From assembly GCA_964577275.1 (NCBI GenBank), contig CAZNYR010000001.1, positions 1 to 64,000 on the forward strand: a stretch of DNA of 64,000 bases, given 5' to 3'. Position 1 is the stretch's first letter. Every line of letters starts with the position of its first letter. The position numbers and the translations under genes were made by a program. Positions 17,731 to 28,270 of the stretch are shown here, piece by piece. The notes below the pieces were generated by a model, which was not told the origin of the DNA, searched no databases, and saw nothing but the letters and a program-made list of their open reading frames with translations. This DNA is from UBA2561 sp964577275 (GTDB taxonomy: Bacteria; Bacteroidota; Bacteroidia; Cytophagales; Thermoflexibacteraceae).

Positions 17731-18327
17731 GTCTGGTGCGGTGGCGTGATTTGTGGATAAATTGGACTAAATTTTGAGTACGATGCAACGAAACGGGTGC
17801 GAAACGGGACTTTTCATAGAGTACACTCCAAAAACTAAGATTTCTTTTCGATTATCGAAACCCTTTATCAAAAACTTACGTCTTGGGAAAAATTTTTGCT
17901 TCGCAAACATACACTACGGCTCGTGAAAAAGGCTTTACACGCACGAAAATAGGGTGGGAGAGGGGCAAAAAGATAAAATATTTTTCGGACTAAGATTTCG
18001 GGATTCGGTGCGAAATCTTTAATATTGCACGGTAAGTGTGCTTTTACGTTTTTTTGAACCAGAAAAAAGACTAAAAAATAAAGAATTTGTGCAGTATAAT
18101 TTATTAAAAATCAAGACGATAGCTGTTAAATTTATTCCTAAACGGCGTGCAAAATATACTTTATCCAAAATGCGAAGGACTGCCTGAATTCGGGTAGGGG
18201 CTTGCTCTTAATTAGTTTATCCGATAACAAAAGTGTTATCCGATAAGCGATTTTTCTATTTATTATAGTCTATCTTTAAACAAGAAACTTTTAAAATTTT
18301 TAACTAAACTCTTTAAATATTAATTTG
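17731..18327. other. Gene-free interval upstream of the giant T9SS gene
   Basis: About 600 bases hold no convincing ORF. The only organised signals I see are the paired direct repeats at 18217-18246 and a TATCTTTA box at 18271. The rest is unremarkable AT-rich DNA and probably acts as a long control region for the following 9.3-kb gene. Confidence 0.5.
18217..18246 (+). promoter_or_regulatory. Tandem operator-like repeats before the giant adhesin gene
   Basis: TTATCCGATAA occurs at 18217-18227 and again at 18236-18246, 19 bases apart (near two helical turns). The facing halves GATAAC/GTTATC can also form a small hairpin. The pair lies just upstream of a TATCTTTA sequence (18271-18278) that resembles the -7 box TAnnTTTG, where an activator would bind. 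Function is inferred from arrangement. Confidence 0.45.
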
Positions 18328-21300
18328 ATGAGAACTATGTTTAAAAACTACTTTAAACTCCTCGTCTTCCTCGGAGTTTTCGTAGGCTCGTGGTTAGCGG
18401 GCTTCGATGTCGGGGCGCAGACGTACTGGACTGGAGCTGTAAGTAATGATTGGAACAATGATGCGAACTGGACGAATTTTCAGCCGTCCACGACAAATCC
18501 CGGTTTCATTACAGCTGACCCTTCGGGTACTAATGATGACCCGCAACTGACCGCAGGCGAATCCGTCTTGAGCCTTTTTATTAGTGCGGGACGTACCGTT
18601 GATTTGAATGGACAATTTCTGACGGTCGGTACGACACTGACTGTTGGAGACCAAACTCCTTTTGCGAACCTTGACACGGAAACAGGTATTGTTGTCTTCA
18701 ATAACAGTTTGCCCGGCGTAACTGGACCTTTGTCCATCCAACGCATCGGGAATGGAGATGTAGATATTCCACGACTGGGTGTTGCGGGGGCAAGTTCATT
18801 GTCATTCGTAACGGGAACGAACGTAAACTTAACTCGTAATGCTGGCGGTGCAGCCAACCCCATTTTATTGATTGATGCTTCAGCCGCCGCAGGTGATTTT
18901 GGCATTGATGCGGGTGAGAACGGTATTCTTAGAATTGATGCTACGGGAGATAATACGATAGAACTTGTTGATGCTAACGCTAACGCCAGCCCTCAAATTG
19001 GGATTGGTGATTTGGGCGGTACAGGTACTGGACTCGGAAGCGTTGTTTTTACGAGTGCAGGTACGGTTTCCATCGAAAATACAGGTGCTGGCTTAAACTC
19101 ACGTTTAACGATTTGGTCGGATTTAGTGCTTGAGGCGAATACAATCATTCAGCAAGAACCCACGGCAGGTGATGCCACAGTTTTGCGTTTGAATGCGGAT
19201 TTTACAAATAACTCGACAGCAAATCCTATTTTGCAAAATGGTGCCAACGTATATGGACAACTGATTTTTAGTAACACGTTAAATAATCAAACGATTTCAG
19301 GTAACTTTATGACTATCAGTCATTTGCACGTAACGAAAGCCAATGGTGACTTGATTTTGAATACTTCGGTTACACTGGATGGTAGTGCAGATGCAACGCA
19401 CGGTTTAATTACTGAAAGAATCTTAGAAATTTCGGGTGGTGTATCAGATATTAACCTGAACGGAGCAAATGTTACTTTAACGCTTGACCCTAATAATGCG
19501 ACTGGTGATGAAGTATTCATGTCAAATGTTCCTCCGGGAGGTAACGAAATTTATGGTACAGGTACGTTTGCCATTGAGTCGGAAATAGGCGGTAATAATG
19601 CTGTTTTGATGGTATCCGATTTGGTTGTAAATTCCAATATGCGAGTTGGTAGGACAGCAGATGATGGTTCTGTACTAGACTTCAACGGCGTAGCAAACCA
19701 ATTATATTTTGGTGGTGATAAAATGGATATCTATGACCATACTGCTTTTACGGATGCGAATGGGAACTACATTCAATTTGTAGGCAGTAATTTCCAGACA
19801 GTTACTACACACGATAACGATGAAATCTTAGAATTACCTGCGTTGGAAATTGCAAAATCAGGCAATGATGCGAATGCTGTATTTTTAACGGCGGCAGCAG
19901 ATAACACAACTACGGTTGATTTTCAGATTGCAACGCATAATGGTACGGCTGATAGAATTATTGTATTTACTTCTTCAGATGACTTTGGCAATTTTGCAAG
20001 CACAGGCTTGAGCCAATTATTGATTTCGCAGGATGTTGTCTTAGCCACTAATGTTGCAAACGGCGACCTCGAAGACGAAACAGACGGCAACGGCAATATT
20101 TCAGGTGCTGGCGATTTTCAGCTGAATGCTGCTACACAGTTAGAAAGTAATTTTGCGATTGGTGCTGACTTATTATTGAATAATCTAGCATTGACATTAG
20201 GAACGAATAATCTTTTGTTAGGCGGTGATATTCTTGATGGTTTGACGGTCGGTGATGCGGGTGCAGGTACGATAGTTAATGCAGATGGTGTGGCAGATGA
20301 CGAATTTGTAACGATTGGTACGGTATCGAATGGTTCTGGCAATACGAGTTTAGATATTGCAGCATTATCTAACGTGGTCATGAAACGTACTGCACGAGTA
20401 GAGCAAGATATTAATATTACGGTGGATGGTGCTGCTGCTGGTACAAGTTTAGTGATTTTTGATGGGGGTAGTTTTACAAGTGCCAACGAAGTAACGTTGA
20501 CATTAGAAGCTGCTGACCAAGATATTCACTTCACTACCACAAATACAGGAATGTTTGCTAACCAATTTGTAACGATTGCAGGTGCATTCGAGCTGGATTT
20601 AAATGTTCCTACTGCTTTTAACTCAGTTAATTTTACGAGTAGCGGAACAGGTTTATTTGCTTCCAATGCGGCAAATGTCATTGATGTAGATGCAAATGAT
20701 GACACATTTAATCATCATGTAGTGTTAGGCGGTGATTTAATTAATGATGGTGCGCAAGATTTGTTTAGAGGTTTAAATGCCAATGACTTCTTGATATTTG
20801 ATGTTCCTGCTGTTGCGGTTAATGGTTCAAATGGATTTACAACAGTTGGTGTAAGTGCAAGAGCTGCGGGAGATGGTCTTAGCGTAGAAAGATTGAAAAT
20901 ACAATCTGCAAGAACGTATGCACCTGCAGCGGGTAATTTACAATGTTTTAATCCTGACTTGGAATTCACAAGTGGCGTTTTGACATTTACGACAGGTGCC
21001 AGGCTGATAGGTCCAGCTTCAAATAACGTTCTGTTAGACCTTTCACAAAATGGGTTTGTTTCGGTAGCTCCAGTAGGTGTTGACGGAGCGGCTCTGACGC
21101 TTGCAGTAGATGGTAATATTGCTACGGCAGTTGACCCGAACTATTCGGCAATCGTAGGTGGTGGCTGGTTAGTTTTCGGAGGCAATAACCAATTTACGCC
21201 TACTGGCGGTAATATTATCATGGGTATCAGAAACTGGACAAATACCGTTCCTTTGGCATTGACAGGGGAATTAGCCATGACAGGCAATTTGTTCATTACG

Positions 21301-24300
21301 ATTGACCCCATAAACTCAACTGAAACTGGGGCAGTTCGCTTGATTGGTGGTGAGTTTCAGACAGTTGCACCGGGCAGAAGCGTACAAGTAACTGCCACAG
21401 GCATTGCGGCAGGTGCAGAAATGGGCTTTATCCCGAATTTGATTATTGATAAATGTCAGACTGGAAACTTCGTAACAGCTTTCCAATCAGCAGGTTGGAA
21501 TATGGTTATCGGACGTACAGGCACGAATGCTGGCGACCCGCATTATGGTTTTATGAGCGTTCAGAGTGGTATTTTTGCCATGAACGGCTTTACAACCATC
21601 GTAGGTAACGGCAATGACGGAGGTCTATTTATTAGTGCTTATGATAATCCGATTGCCGCTGGCGAAAAAGGTACGTTTATTACGTCTAATACTTCGTTGG
21701 CAGGTTCTTCGCCTTATTCGTTATCAGGGATTAATCTTGGAAACGTTATCAATTCGGCGGCAGCAGACGCTTACCAAATGATTTCGGTTACGTCAAACCA
21801 AGCCTTTGCTACGGTTTCGATTCCAAATTTGGTTATTGGTCATGCTAATTCAGGTCCTGTCGGACGAGGTGCAAATATCCGAGTGCAACGCAGTGGCTCA
21901 TTGACAGATTTAGCCCTATCAGTATTCAATACCGCTTCGACTTACGATGAGCCTGCGCTTTATTTGGCGGTGGACAATAGTAATAGTCAAGGCAACTTGA
22001 ACCTGTACGACAATGATTTGTTTATCACGGGTGGTGGCAATGTGGTTGTACGTCAGGAAAATAACAACGCCGCAGGTTTTGGTTCGCTTCACAATGGTAA
22101 TAATTACGTACAAACCAATTACGGCATCGTGATGGGTGATGTAACTTCTTTGGGAGCAGGTACAAGCATGGAAATGACCACCGTAACACGGGTGGGCTTG
22201 GCAACTTTGGAAGCCTCACGCTTTACGATTGACGGTAATTTGACCTTGAATCAAGGCGGTGTAACGTTGAATAATAGCTTCTTGGAATTACGTAAGAACT
22301 TGTTTCACAATAGTTTTGCAACGGCATTTGTAACTGGTGGCGCAAGCGGTGTTTTGCAAATGACTGGCGCAGATGCTTCGATTAATTTCTTATCTGCAGA
22401 ATTGCAGATTCCGAGTTTATTGATTGATAACGTAGTTAATGTATTTAATACAGCAGGTGCGAATTTTACACCCGGCACGAATGTCGGTGGTAATTTGGTA
22501 TTAGGTACTGGACGTGCTTTGCCATTGCCTAACGGTGCGGTATCTTTTGCTACTGTTTTGGATATTGGTAATAAATTAATGCTGAACGGTGCTTTCTTGA
22601 CCATTACAGGACAAGGCGGTCATGCGGAAGGCTTAGTTGATGGTGGAGGCAAAGAAGGTGGAATCATAGCTGCTAATAACGGCGGTGGTGTCCGAATTGA
22701 TGCTTTCGTAACCGTAGGCAATAACAACTTGACCTTCAAAACGGCTGGTGTGTATATTGTTGATGGCACAAATGTAAGCGTTCCCACAGCATTAGGTCGA
22801 GTTCATACGCAAGCAAATACTTTGACTCTGGGTGGTTATTTGTACGAACAAACAGGCGCAACCTCGACAACTGGTACGGATGCCTTTATCACGACAAATA
22901 ATGCTTCGAGTACAGGCGGTTTGGTTGTTTTTGATTGCTTGGCAAATACTACGCAATTCATTAGCAGTAATGGCGGTCCTGCGGCAATCATGGCGAACGT
23001 CCTGATTAACGGCAACGAAGTAACCTTAGGAGCTGGTTCTACTGCTACCGAAACGACAAATGATAATGTTCAATTATACTTAGGTGGTGAAGGCTTCACG
23101 ACTGCAAAAGCTACTTTATCGTTAGCTAACGGTGGTACTGCTGATGCAGCCAAATTGAACTTAGGCTTTAATAGCGTCATTTTCTTGGCGGGCAATGGTG
23201 CTTTGATTGATGATGATAACCGAGTAGCGGGCGAAACTTCAATGATTGGTTTTGGTACTGTCATGGTTACACCAAATGTTACGGCAATGATTACCGTAGG
23301 TACACATTTTGGTATTGCAGATGACCTTATCTCAGATGGTACAAATCCGCAAATTAACTTAGGTGGAAACAATTTGTTCTTAGGTGGAGATTATGCAAAT
23401 AATACGAATCTTACAAAAGCATTCATCACGGCAACTACAGATGATGCCTCTACTTTGGTCTTGAATGGTACGGCTTTCCAAACTATTTCATTGACAGGAA
23501 CAGTTGGGCTTCAAGCAAACGGTACATCTACATTTACGGAAGTTCCACATATTAGAGTAGCAGGTATTGGAACTACACTTGCAAGCGATGTAGCTGTTTA
23601 CGGTGGTGCTGGTGATGCTTTGTACTTGGACGCTCCTCTTTATCTAAGCGATGTAACAGGTGTAAATAGCTTCTTCTTAACGGTTACAAATGAAGGAACG
23701 CAATTAAATGCTGTATATGCAGCAGCAAATGCGTTTATTTCAGGCAACAGTACGGCTGGCGGTGGTGGCGATGGTTTATACTTTAAAACATCGAATAATA
23801 TCAAAACCGTTACTTTACGAAGTAATTTGACTGTTCTTGAAGCAGAAGTATTGATTCATGACGGACATACGGTAAATATGGATGCTAATCATACGCTTGC
23901 GATTGGTGGTGATTTGGCTTCATGGAATGGTGCCGCAGTATCAACTACCAATGGTGGTGCTTCTATCACGTCATCTGATGCAAACGGACATGGCTGGGTG
24001 AAATTCATTACTTCTATCGAATCAACAGGTCTTGGATTAACAGATTATGACTTTAGAGGTATTAATCGAGTTCCTGCTTTGGCAGTTGAAATGGGCGGAT
24101 ATGTAAATCATAACCAATCTCCAAACGGCTTCACAAGCATTACATCAAATCTTTCTGGTGAAGTTTTGAAGTTTATGTCTGGTAATTTCAATCCTAACGA
24201 TGATAAATTAGCGGTTGTAGGCAATGGTAATAACACAATTGCAGACTTTACGACTGGTAATTATCAAGTTTATGTAGCTGATAATAACGCTCTGGGTGGA

Positions 24301-27300
24301 CTTTGGATTGCGGGTTCAGGCACAACAACGATGGAGTTAGGTGATTATGACAATAATAACGGCTCTGAACTGATGATCAACCCCGGCTTGATGATGCGAG
24401 GTACGGTAATTCCTACTGTTCAAATCGGAAAAGCAGGTTTAGCACCTGTTACTTTGAGTGGTAATTTGTATATCGGTATTCCAAATGTTACCAATACAAA
24501 TAGCTTCCTCTCAATTGTAGGTGGTGTGTTAGAGTTGAATAGTAATAATGTTCAGTTTATGACGGCAGCACGTTTGACTGAAAATTCAGCGGGTGGAAAC
24601 TCCATTGTAAACTCCGGTACTACGAATTATCCGACTACATTGGGCGGTGCAACCTATACAGGCAATCCGCAAGGAGTTGTATTTGCAACAGCTGCAAATT
24701 CAACGCAGGCTAATAACGAAACATACTTGTTAGGTTTGGATGTTACTAATAATGTAGGTACAGTAAGTGTTGAGCTTCGTAAAGATAAGATAGCAGATGG
24801 TTTCGATATTTATGGAAATCAAGTAAATATCGCACGGAATTACGCTATAACGCACAATACTGTTGTTGCGACTTCAATTGGAATGGTATTTACAAGTGCT
24901 GAAATAGGAAATTACAAATCTGAAAATCTGGAGTTTATTACTTTCGGACCTTCAGTAACACCAAGTAACGCAGGTTTCTATACGCCTTTGGTAGGTGCGC
25001 ATACAAATGGAACTAATTTGGCAACCTTTGTTACTGTACCACGACAGGTCGCTCCTACGGTAGTACCATTTAATGGTTATGTTACGTTAGGTGTGAAACC
25101 TATCAATATTTTCCATGACTGGAAAGTAGTGAATGGTGTGGCTACATTTGATGAAAACTTAGATGCTGAAGCATGGGAAGGTATGACTACGGTTACGGGT
25201 ATCGGTACTCCGAATACGGCAGATGACCAAGATGGTATTTTCCGAATTGAGTATCCTGCTTCAAATGCTCCGATTACGATATTTGCTACGGTACATGGTA
25301 CTGCTAAATACACTGACGATTATACCTTTACGGTTTCGTCTGCACAAGCTGGAGCAATTGTAAATGCGACAACGACGGCAACTAATGGCTTCTTAACCAT
25401 TACGTTACCTGCAAACTCAACTACTACATTCTTAACAGTAAATGTTGTAGATGACCAATTTGTAGAAGCGATTGAGAATGTGTTTGTTACTCTGACAGGA
25501 GTACAACAAGCAACGCACGTAGTAAGTAATCGATTTACGACTGCAAGTCTGAAAGTATATGACAACGATGCGCCTGCTATTTTGGTACAAGCCGTAAATC
25601 AGGTGGGTAACGCCTCTCCAGTTTATGTACAAGGTACAGCAGTAGCAATGAACCAAGATGCTACGGCATTTATTTCAGTAGATGAAGCATTGCCAAATGA
25701 GCCCTTCAAAACAGCTCGTGTTGCCTTCCGATTGCAGACAAAACCTGCGGTTGGTGGTACAGTAACGGTAAATCTTTCTCTCAAAGATTTATTATCTGAT
25801 GCTTACAGAGCAAATCGTGAAGCGAGAATCTTAACTTCAGCCCAAAGCGGAACAACTGCTGGTGGCACAATCGTTAATGATTCAACTTACCGATTCGTTT
25901 TTGACGGTAATACATGGGCAAACTTCGTAACGGTTGATATTCGAGGTGTAGATGACGGCGAACTTGATCCCGGTGTAACGACTTCACCATTCGGTCAGAT
26001 GTTTGATGTAAAAATTGAAGTGGATCAAATTGCAACCACAGCGATTGATTACAAAAATCCAAGCAGCTTGAATCCGCATCAAAAAGACAACAATGGTGAG
26101 CCATTACCGACTTCGATTGCACCAATTACCTTAAAAGGTATTAATTTCGATGACGAAAAAGCGTTACAGTTTATCGTTACTCGTTATAACTTAGCCGAAA
26201 ACTTAGCAGGCGAGGACATGAATCCTGCAACAGAAAACGGTTTTGCTATCCGACCTAACTTGGTACCGGGTGTGGATGTTAATGTAACTTTCACGATTGA
26301 TGCTGCTATGAGCGATTGCTCAAAAGAGTACAATGCTGACCGATTGCGATTAGAAACAGGGTTATCATTTACGACTACTTTCCAAGGACTAAACAAAGTT
26401 GGTTTTATCGAGTTTGCGACAATTCCTGTACGAGTCATTGAAGACTTGATTGATAACGATTTTGAAACAGTACGAATTACTGCAAAAGTCTCGCCTGTCA
26501 ATGCAACGGAATCAATCACACTCAATACCAATGAGTTAATGGTTTATTCAGGTATGACATCAGGACAAAACTTCGTAGAATTGTCTGTCGGTGATAATGA
26601 CGAATATGGAATGACAGATGCAAATATTGCGAATGTCTTTACCAAAAATGGTGAGATTTTCACTACGGTTGTCAATGAAGCGGATAAGAATGTAATTGGT
26701 TCGCATGGTATCAAATTGAATACCAAGCCAAGAGCTGGCGAAACGGTATTTGTTACGGTCAAGAGCCACGGTCCGAACGATGTTCAACTCAGTACGAAAG
26801 ACGGCGCAGAAATGCCATCCGTAATTCTATCTTTCAACGAAACTACTTGGAACATGGAGCAGTTCGTTACCGCTCATGTGAAGGATGACGACTTGAAAGA
26901 AGATACTGAAGAATTAATCCGAATCGAATATATGATTGCCAATAGTGCGGATAAATGTTCTCCGTATAGTTCAGGTAATGATAAACTCGATACACGTGAT
27001 TTCTACATCATTATCAAGGACGATGTTAATGACTTCAATAACGAGCAAACTGACGGTGCGCTTCCTGCCAAAGTAGCAGGTTTAGTAGCAACACCAGGAA
27101 GCCGACAAGTAGTCTTGAACTGGGCTCCAAATGCCGAAGCAGGAATTACTTACCAAGTGTTTGTATATCAGCTTGGACAGCCTAAGACGTTAGTAGGAGA
27201 AACTACTTCGACCAACTTCACGGTTACTGGCTTGACAAACGGCGTGGATTACGTATTTGAAGTGGTTGCCGTCCGAAAAGATGCAAACGGGAAAATCGTG

Positions 27301-27624
27301 GCAAAAGGCGAAGCCTCCGATGCAGTAACGGCTCGTCCGTCTATCATCTTAGGTACTGAAGAAGCAAACGTTACGAAATTGGATGTATATCCAAACCCAA
27401 GTAACCGAATCTTCAATGTCCGATTAGCAAACTTGAATACCAAGCAACTGGAAGTAAAAGTCTTGAGCGTAACAGGTCAAGAAATTTATACCAACGCTTA
27501 CGGTAACGTCAGTGGTGAATTTGAGACTGCGATTGACTTAGCGAATATGCCTGCGGGTATGTACGTCTTGATGGTCAATACCGAAAATGGTTCATTCCGA
27601 ACTAAATTAGTCTTGACTCGCTAA
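18328..27624 (+). CDS. Giant secreted surface protein with T9SS sorting domain
   Basis: The ATG at 18328 gives 3,098 residues; a TTG three bases earlier is less likely. A signal peptide (residues 8-31, ending near VGAQ) is followed by about 2,250 residues of Gly-, Asn-, Thr- and Ala-rich sequence with short repeating strand-turn units (GGNLVLGTG, LYLGGEGF, LFLGGDY and the like), as in beta-helix adhesins. Residues about 2300-2420 resemble a Calx-beta domain (TAKYTDDYTFTVSS to LKVYDNDAP), and further beta-sandwich-like stretches with LNVGDND-style ends run to about 2900. Residues about 2911-3005 are a fibronectin type III domain (VAGLVATPGSRQVVLNW). Residues about 3010-3098 are a T9SS type A sorting domain (LDVYPNPSNRIF, LANMPAGMYVLMV), which directs the protein across the outer membrane and onto the surface. 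No enzyme domain is seen; an adhesion or gliding role is inference. Confidence 0.85.
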   Translation: MRTMFKNYFKLLVFLGVFVGSWLAGFDVGAQTYWTGAVSNDWNNDANWTNFQPSTTNPGFITADPSGTNDDPQLTAGESVLSLFISAGRTVDLNGQFLTVGTTLTVGDQTPFANLDTETGIVVFNNSLPGVTGPLSIQRIGNGDVDIPRLGVAGASSLSFVTGTNVNLTRNAGGAANPILLIDASAAAGDFGIDAGENGILRIDATGDNTIELVDANANASPQIGIGDLGGTGTGLGSVVFTSAGTVSIENTGAGLNSRLTIWSDLVLEANTIIQQEPTAGDATVLRLNADFTNNSTANPILQNGANVYGQLIFSNTLNNQTISGNFMTISHLHVTKANGDLILNTSVTLDGSADATHGLITERILEISGGVSDINLNGANVTLTLDPNNATGDEVFMSNVPPGGNEIYGTGTFAIESEIGGNNAVLMVSDLVVNSNMRVGRTADDGSVLDFNGVANQLYFGGDKMDIYDHTAFTDANGNYIQFVGSNFQTVTTHDNDEILELPALEIAKSGNDANAVFLTAAADNTTTVDFQIATHNGTADRIIVFTSSDDFGNFASTGLSQLLISQDVVLATNVANGDLEDETDGNGNISGAGDFQLNAATQLESNFAIGADLLLNNLALTLGTNNLLLGGDILDGLTVGDAGAGTIVNADGVADDEFVTIGTVSNGSGNTSLDIAALSNVVMKRTARVEQDINITVDGAAAGTSLVIFDGGSFTSANEVTLTLEAADQDIHFTTTNTGMFANQFVTIAGAFELDLNVPTAFNSVNFTSSGTGLFASNAANVIDVDANDDTFNHHVVLGGDLINDGAQDLFRGLNANDFLIFDVPAVAVNGSNGFTTVGVSARAAGDGLSVERLKIQSARTYAPAAGNLQCFNPDLEFTSGVLTFTTGARLIGPASNNVLLDLSQNGFVSVAPVGVDGAALTLAVDGNIATAVDPNYSAIVGGGWLVFGGNNQFTPTGGNIIMGIRNWTNTVPLALTGELAMTGNLFITIDPINSTETGAVRLIGGEFQTVAPGRSVQVTATGIAAGAEMGFIPNLIIDKCQTGNFVTAFQSAGWNMVIGRTGTNAGDPHYGFMSVQSGIFAMNGFTTIVGNGNDGGLFISAYDNPIAAGEKGTFITSNTSLAGSSPYSLSGINLGNVINSAAADAYQMISVTSNQAFATVSIPNLVIGHANSGPVGRGANIRVQRSGSLTDLALSVFNTASTYDEPALYLAVDNSNSQGNLNLYDNDLFITGGGNVVVRQENNNAAGFGSLHNGNNYVQTNYGIVMGDVTSLGAGTSMEMTTVTRVGLATLEASRFTIDGNLTLNQGGVTLNNSFLELRKNLFHNSFATAFVTGGASGVLQMTGADASINFLSAELQIPSLLIDNVVNVFNTAGANFTPGTNVGGNLVLGTGRALPLPNGAVSFATVLDIGNKLMLNGAFLTITGQGGHAEGLVDGGGKEGGIIAANNGGGVRIDAFVTVGNNNLTFKTAGVYIVDGTNVSVPTALGRVHTQANTLTLGGYLYEQTGATSTTGTDAFITTNNASSTGGLVVFDCLANTTQFISSNGGPAAIMANVLINGNEVTLGAGSTATETTNDNVQLYLGGEGFTTAKATLSLANGGTADAAKLNLGFNSVIFLAGNGALIDDDNRVAGETSMIGFGTVMVTPNVTAMITVGTHFGIADDLISDGTNPQINLGGNNLFLGGDYANNTNLTKAFITATTDDASTLVLNGTAFQTISLTGTVGLQANGTSTFTEVPHIRVAGIGTTLASDVAVYGGAGDALYLDAPLYLSDVTGVNSFFLTVTNEGTQLNAVYAAANAFISGNSTAGGGGDGLYFKTSNNIKTVTLRSNLTVLEAEVLIHDGHTVNMDANHTLAIGGDLASWNGAAVSTTNGGASITSSDANGHGWVKFITSIESTGLGLTDYDFRGINRVPALAVEMGGYVNHNQSPNGFTSITSNLSGEVLKFMSGNFNPNDDKLAVVGNGNNTIADFTTGNYQVYVADNNALGGLWIAGSGTTTMELGDYDNNNGSELMINPGLMMRGTVIPTVQIGKAGLAPVTLSGNLYIGIPNVTNTNSFLSIVGGVLELNSNNVQFMTAARLTENSAGGNSIVNSGTTNYPTTLGGATYTGNPQGVVFATAANSTQANNETYLLGLDVTNNVGTVSVELRKDKIADGFDIYGNQVNIARNYAITHNTVVATSIGMVFTSAEIGNYKSENLEFITFGPSVTPSNAGFYTPLVGAHTNGTNLATFVTVPRQVAPTVVPFNGYVTLGVKPINIFHDWKVVNGVATFDENLDAEAWEGMTTVTGIGTPNTADDQDGIFRIEYPASNAPITIFATVHGTAKYTDDYTFTVSSAQAGAIVNATTTATNGFLTITLPANSTTTFLTVNVVDDQFVEAIENVFVTLTGVQQATHVVSNRFTTASLKVYDNDAPAILVQAVNQVGNASPVYVQGTAVAMNQDATAFISVDEALPNEPFKTARVAFRLQTKPAVGGTVTVNLSLKDLLSDAYRANREARILTSAQSGTTAGGTIVNDSTYRFVFDGNTWANFVTVDIRGVDDGELDPGVTTSPFGQMFDVKIEVDQIATTAIDYKNPSSLNPHQKDNNGEPLPTSIAPITLKGINFDDEKALQFIVTRYNLAENLAGEDMNPATENGFAIRPNLVPGVDVNVTFTIDAAMSDCSKEYNADRLRLETGLSFTTTFQGLNKVGFIEFATIPVRVIEDLIDNDFETVRITAKVSPVNATESITLNTNELMVYSGMTSGQNFVELSVGDNDEYGMTDANIANVFTKNGEIFTTVVNEADKNVIGSHGIKLNTKPRAGETVFVTVKSHGPNDVQLSTKDGAEMPSVILSFNETTWNMEQFVTAHVKDDDLKEDTEELIRIEYMIANSADKCSPYSSGNDKLDTRDFYIIIKDDVNDFNNEQTDGALPAKVAGLVATPGSRQVVLNWAPNAEAGITYQVFVYQLGQPKTLVGETTSTNFTVTGLTNGVDYVFEVVAVRKDANGKIVAKGEASDAVTARPSIILGTEEANVTKLDVYPNPSNRIFNVRLANLNTKQLEVKVLSVTGQEIYTNAYGNVSGEFETAIDLANMPAGMYVLMVNTENGSFRTKLVLTR

Positions 27625-27635
27625 TAATAAAATGA

Positions 27636-27670
27636 ATGAAAATCAGCTTTCGGGCTGGTTTTCATTTCTT
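27636..27670 (+). terminator. Terminator after the giant surface-protein gene
   Basis: ATGAAAATCAGC (27636-27647) pairs with GCTGGTTTTCAT (27654-27665, one wobble), followed by T-rich sequence. Confidence 0.8.
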
Positions 27671-27719
27671 TTAAATCTTGTCTATCATTAAAATTATAAA
27701 AATATTAATTCAATAAACC

Positions 27720-28157
27720 ATGAGAAAGCAAGTTTTATTGTTATTAGTGGTTCTCCTGTCGCTTACTAGTTGTAGTGATAGTTTCTTTGCGGATAAAAAC
27801 AAAAGACCCGGACAGGAAGAAACCCTAACAGGTGCTTTAACAGGCAAATGGAAAATTGTGGTCGCACGTGCTGGCGATGAGGATATTACAGGAATGTATC
27901 AAGGATACACCATCGAGTTCTTGGGGGATGGACAATACATCATCACAAACCCAGAAGGTGCGCCTAATCCGAATCGAAATAACGCAAGCAATACAGGTTT
28001 TTGGCAAGCTAATGCCGACAATTCAATTACGATTGATTCTGCGATTCTGATGCGAATTGTGGATGAATTCTTACAAGGACGTTTTAAGTTCTCTTGGGAT
28101 GTAACCATCATCGGAAAAGGAACAAATACGTATTACTGGGAAATTGTCCCCGCTTAG
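27720..28157 (+). CDS. Lipocalin-like lipoprotein
   Basis: The 145-residue protein has a lipoprotein signal (hydrophobic residues 4-14, lipobox LTSC with Cys at 18), so it should be anchored in a membrane. The mature part begins LTGKWKIVVARAG and continues with a beta-rich pattern (YTIEFLGDGQYIIT, GFWQANADNSITI, YYWEIVPA), as in the small lipocalin-like proteins common in Bacteroidota. Ligand unknown. It follows the giant gene on the same strand but has its own terminators on both sides, so it is likely a separate unit. Confidence 0.75.
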   Translation: MRKQVLLLLVVLLSLTSCSDSFFADKNKRPGQEETLTGALTGKWKIVVARAGDEDITGMYQGYTIEFLGDGQYIITNPEGAPNPNRNNASNTGFWQANADNSITIDSAILMRIVDEFLQGRFKFSWDVTIIGKGTNTYYWEIVPA

Positions 28158-28185
28158 TTTTTCATAAAATATTTCCTAAAATATC

Positions 28186-28226
28186 AAAATCCAGAACGAA
28201 CTTTTTGTTTCATTCTGGATTTTTTT
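28186..28226 (+). terminator. Terminator after the lipocalin-like gene
   Basis: AAAATCCAGAA (28186-28196) pairs with TTCTGGATTTT (28213-28223) and is followed by T residues. It lies before the true purC start, which argues against any longer N-terminus for purC. Confidence 0.85.
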
Positions 28227-28270
28227 ATGAAATCAAAATAATCTTGTCATCTTATAACTCCCCACGATTT

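Noticed and set aside
18394..27443. Many minus-strand frames inside the giant surface-protein gene
   Set aside because: They are antisense shadows with unnatural composition and no start signals.
28094..28270. N-terminal extension of purC by 59 residues
   Set aside because: The stretch overlaps the end of the lipocalin-like gene and a terminator hairpin, and the family sequence begins at 28271.
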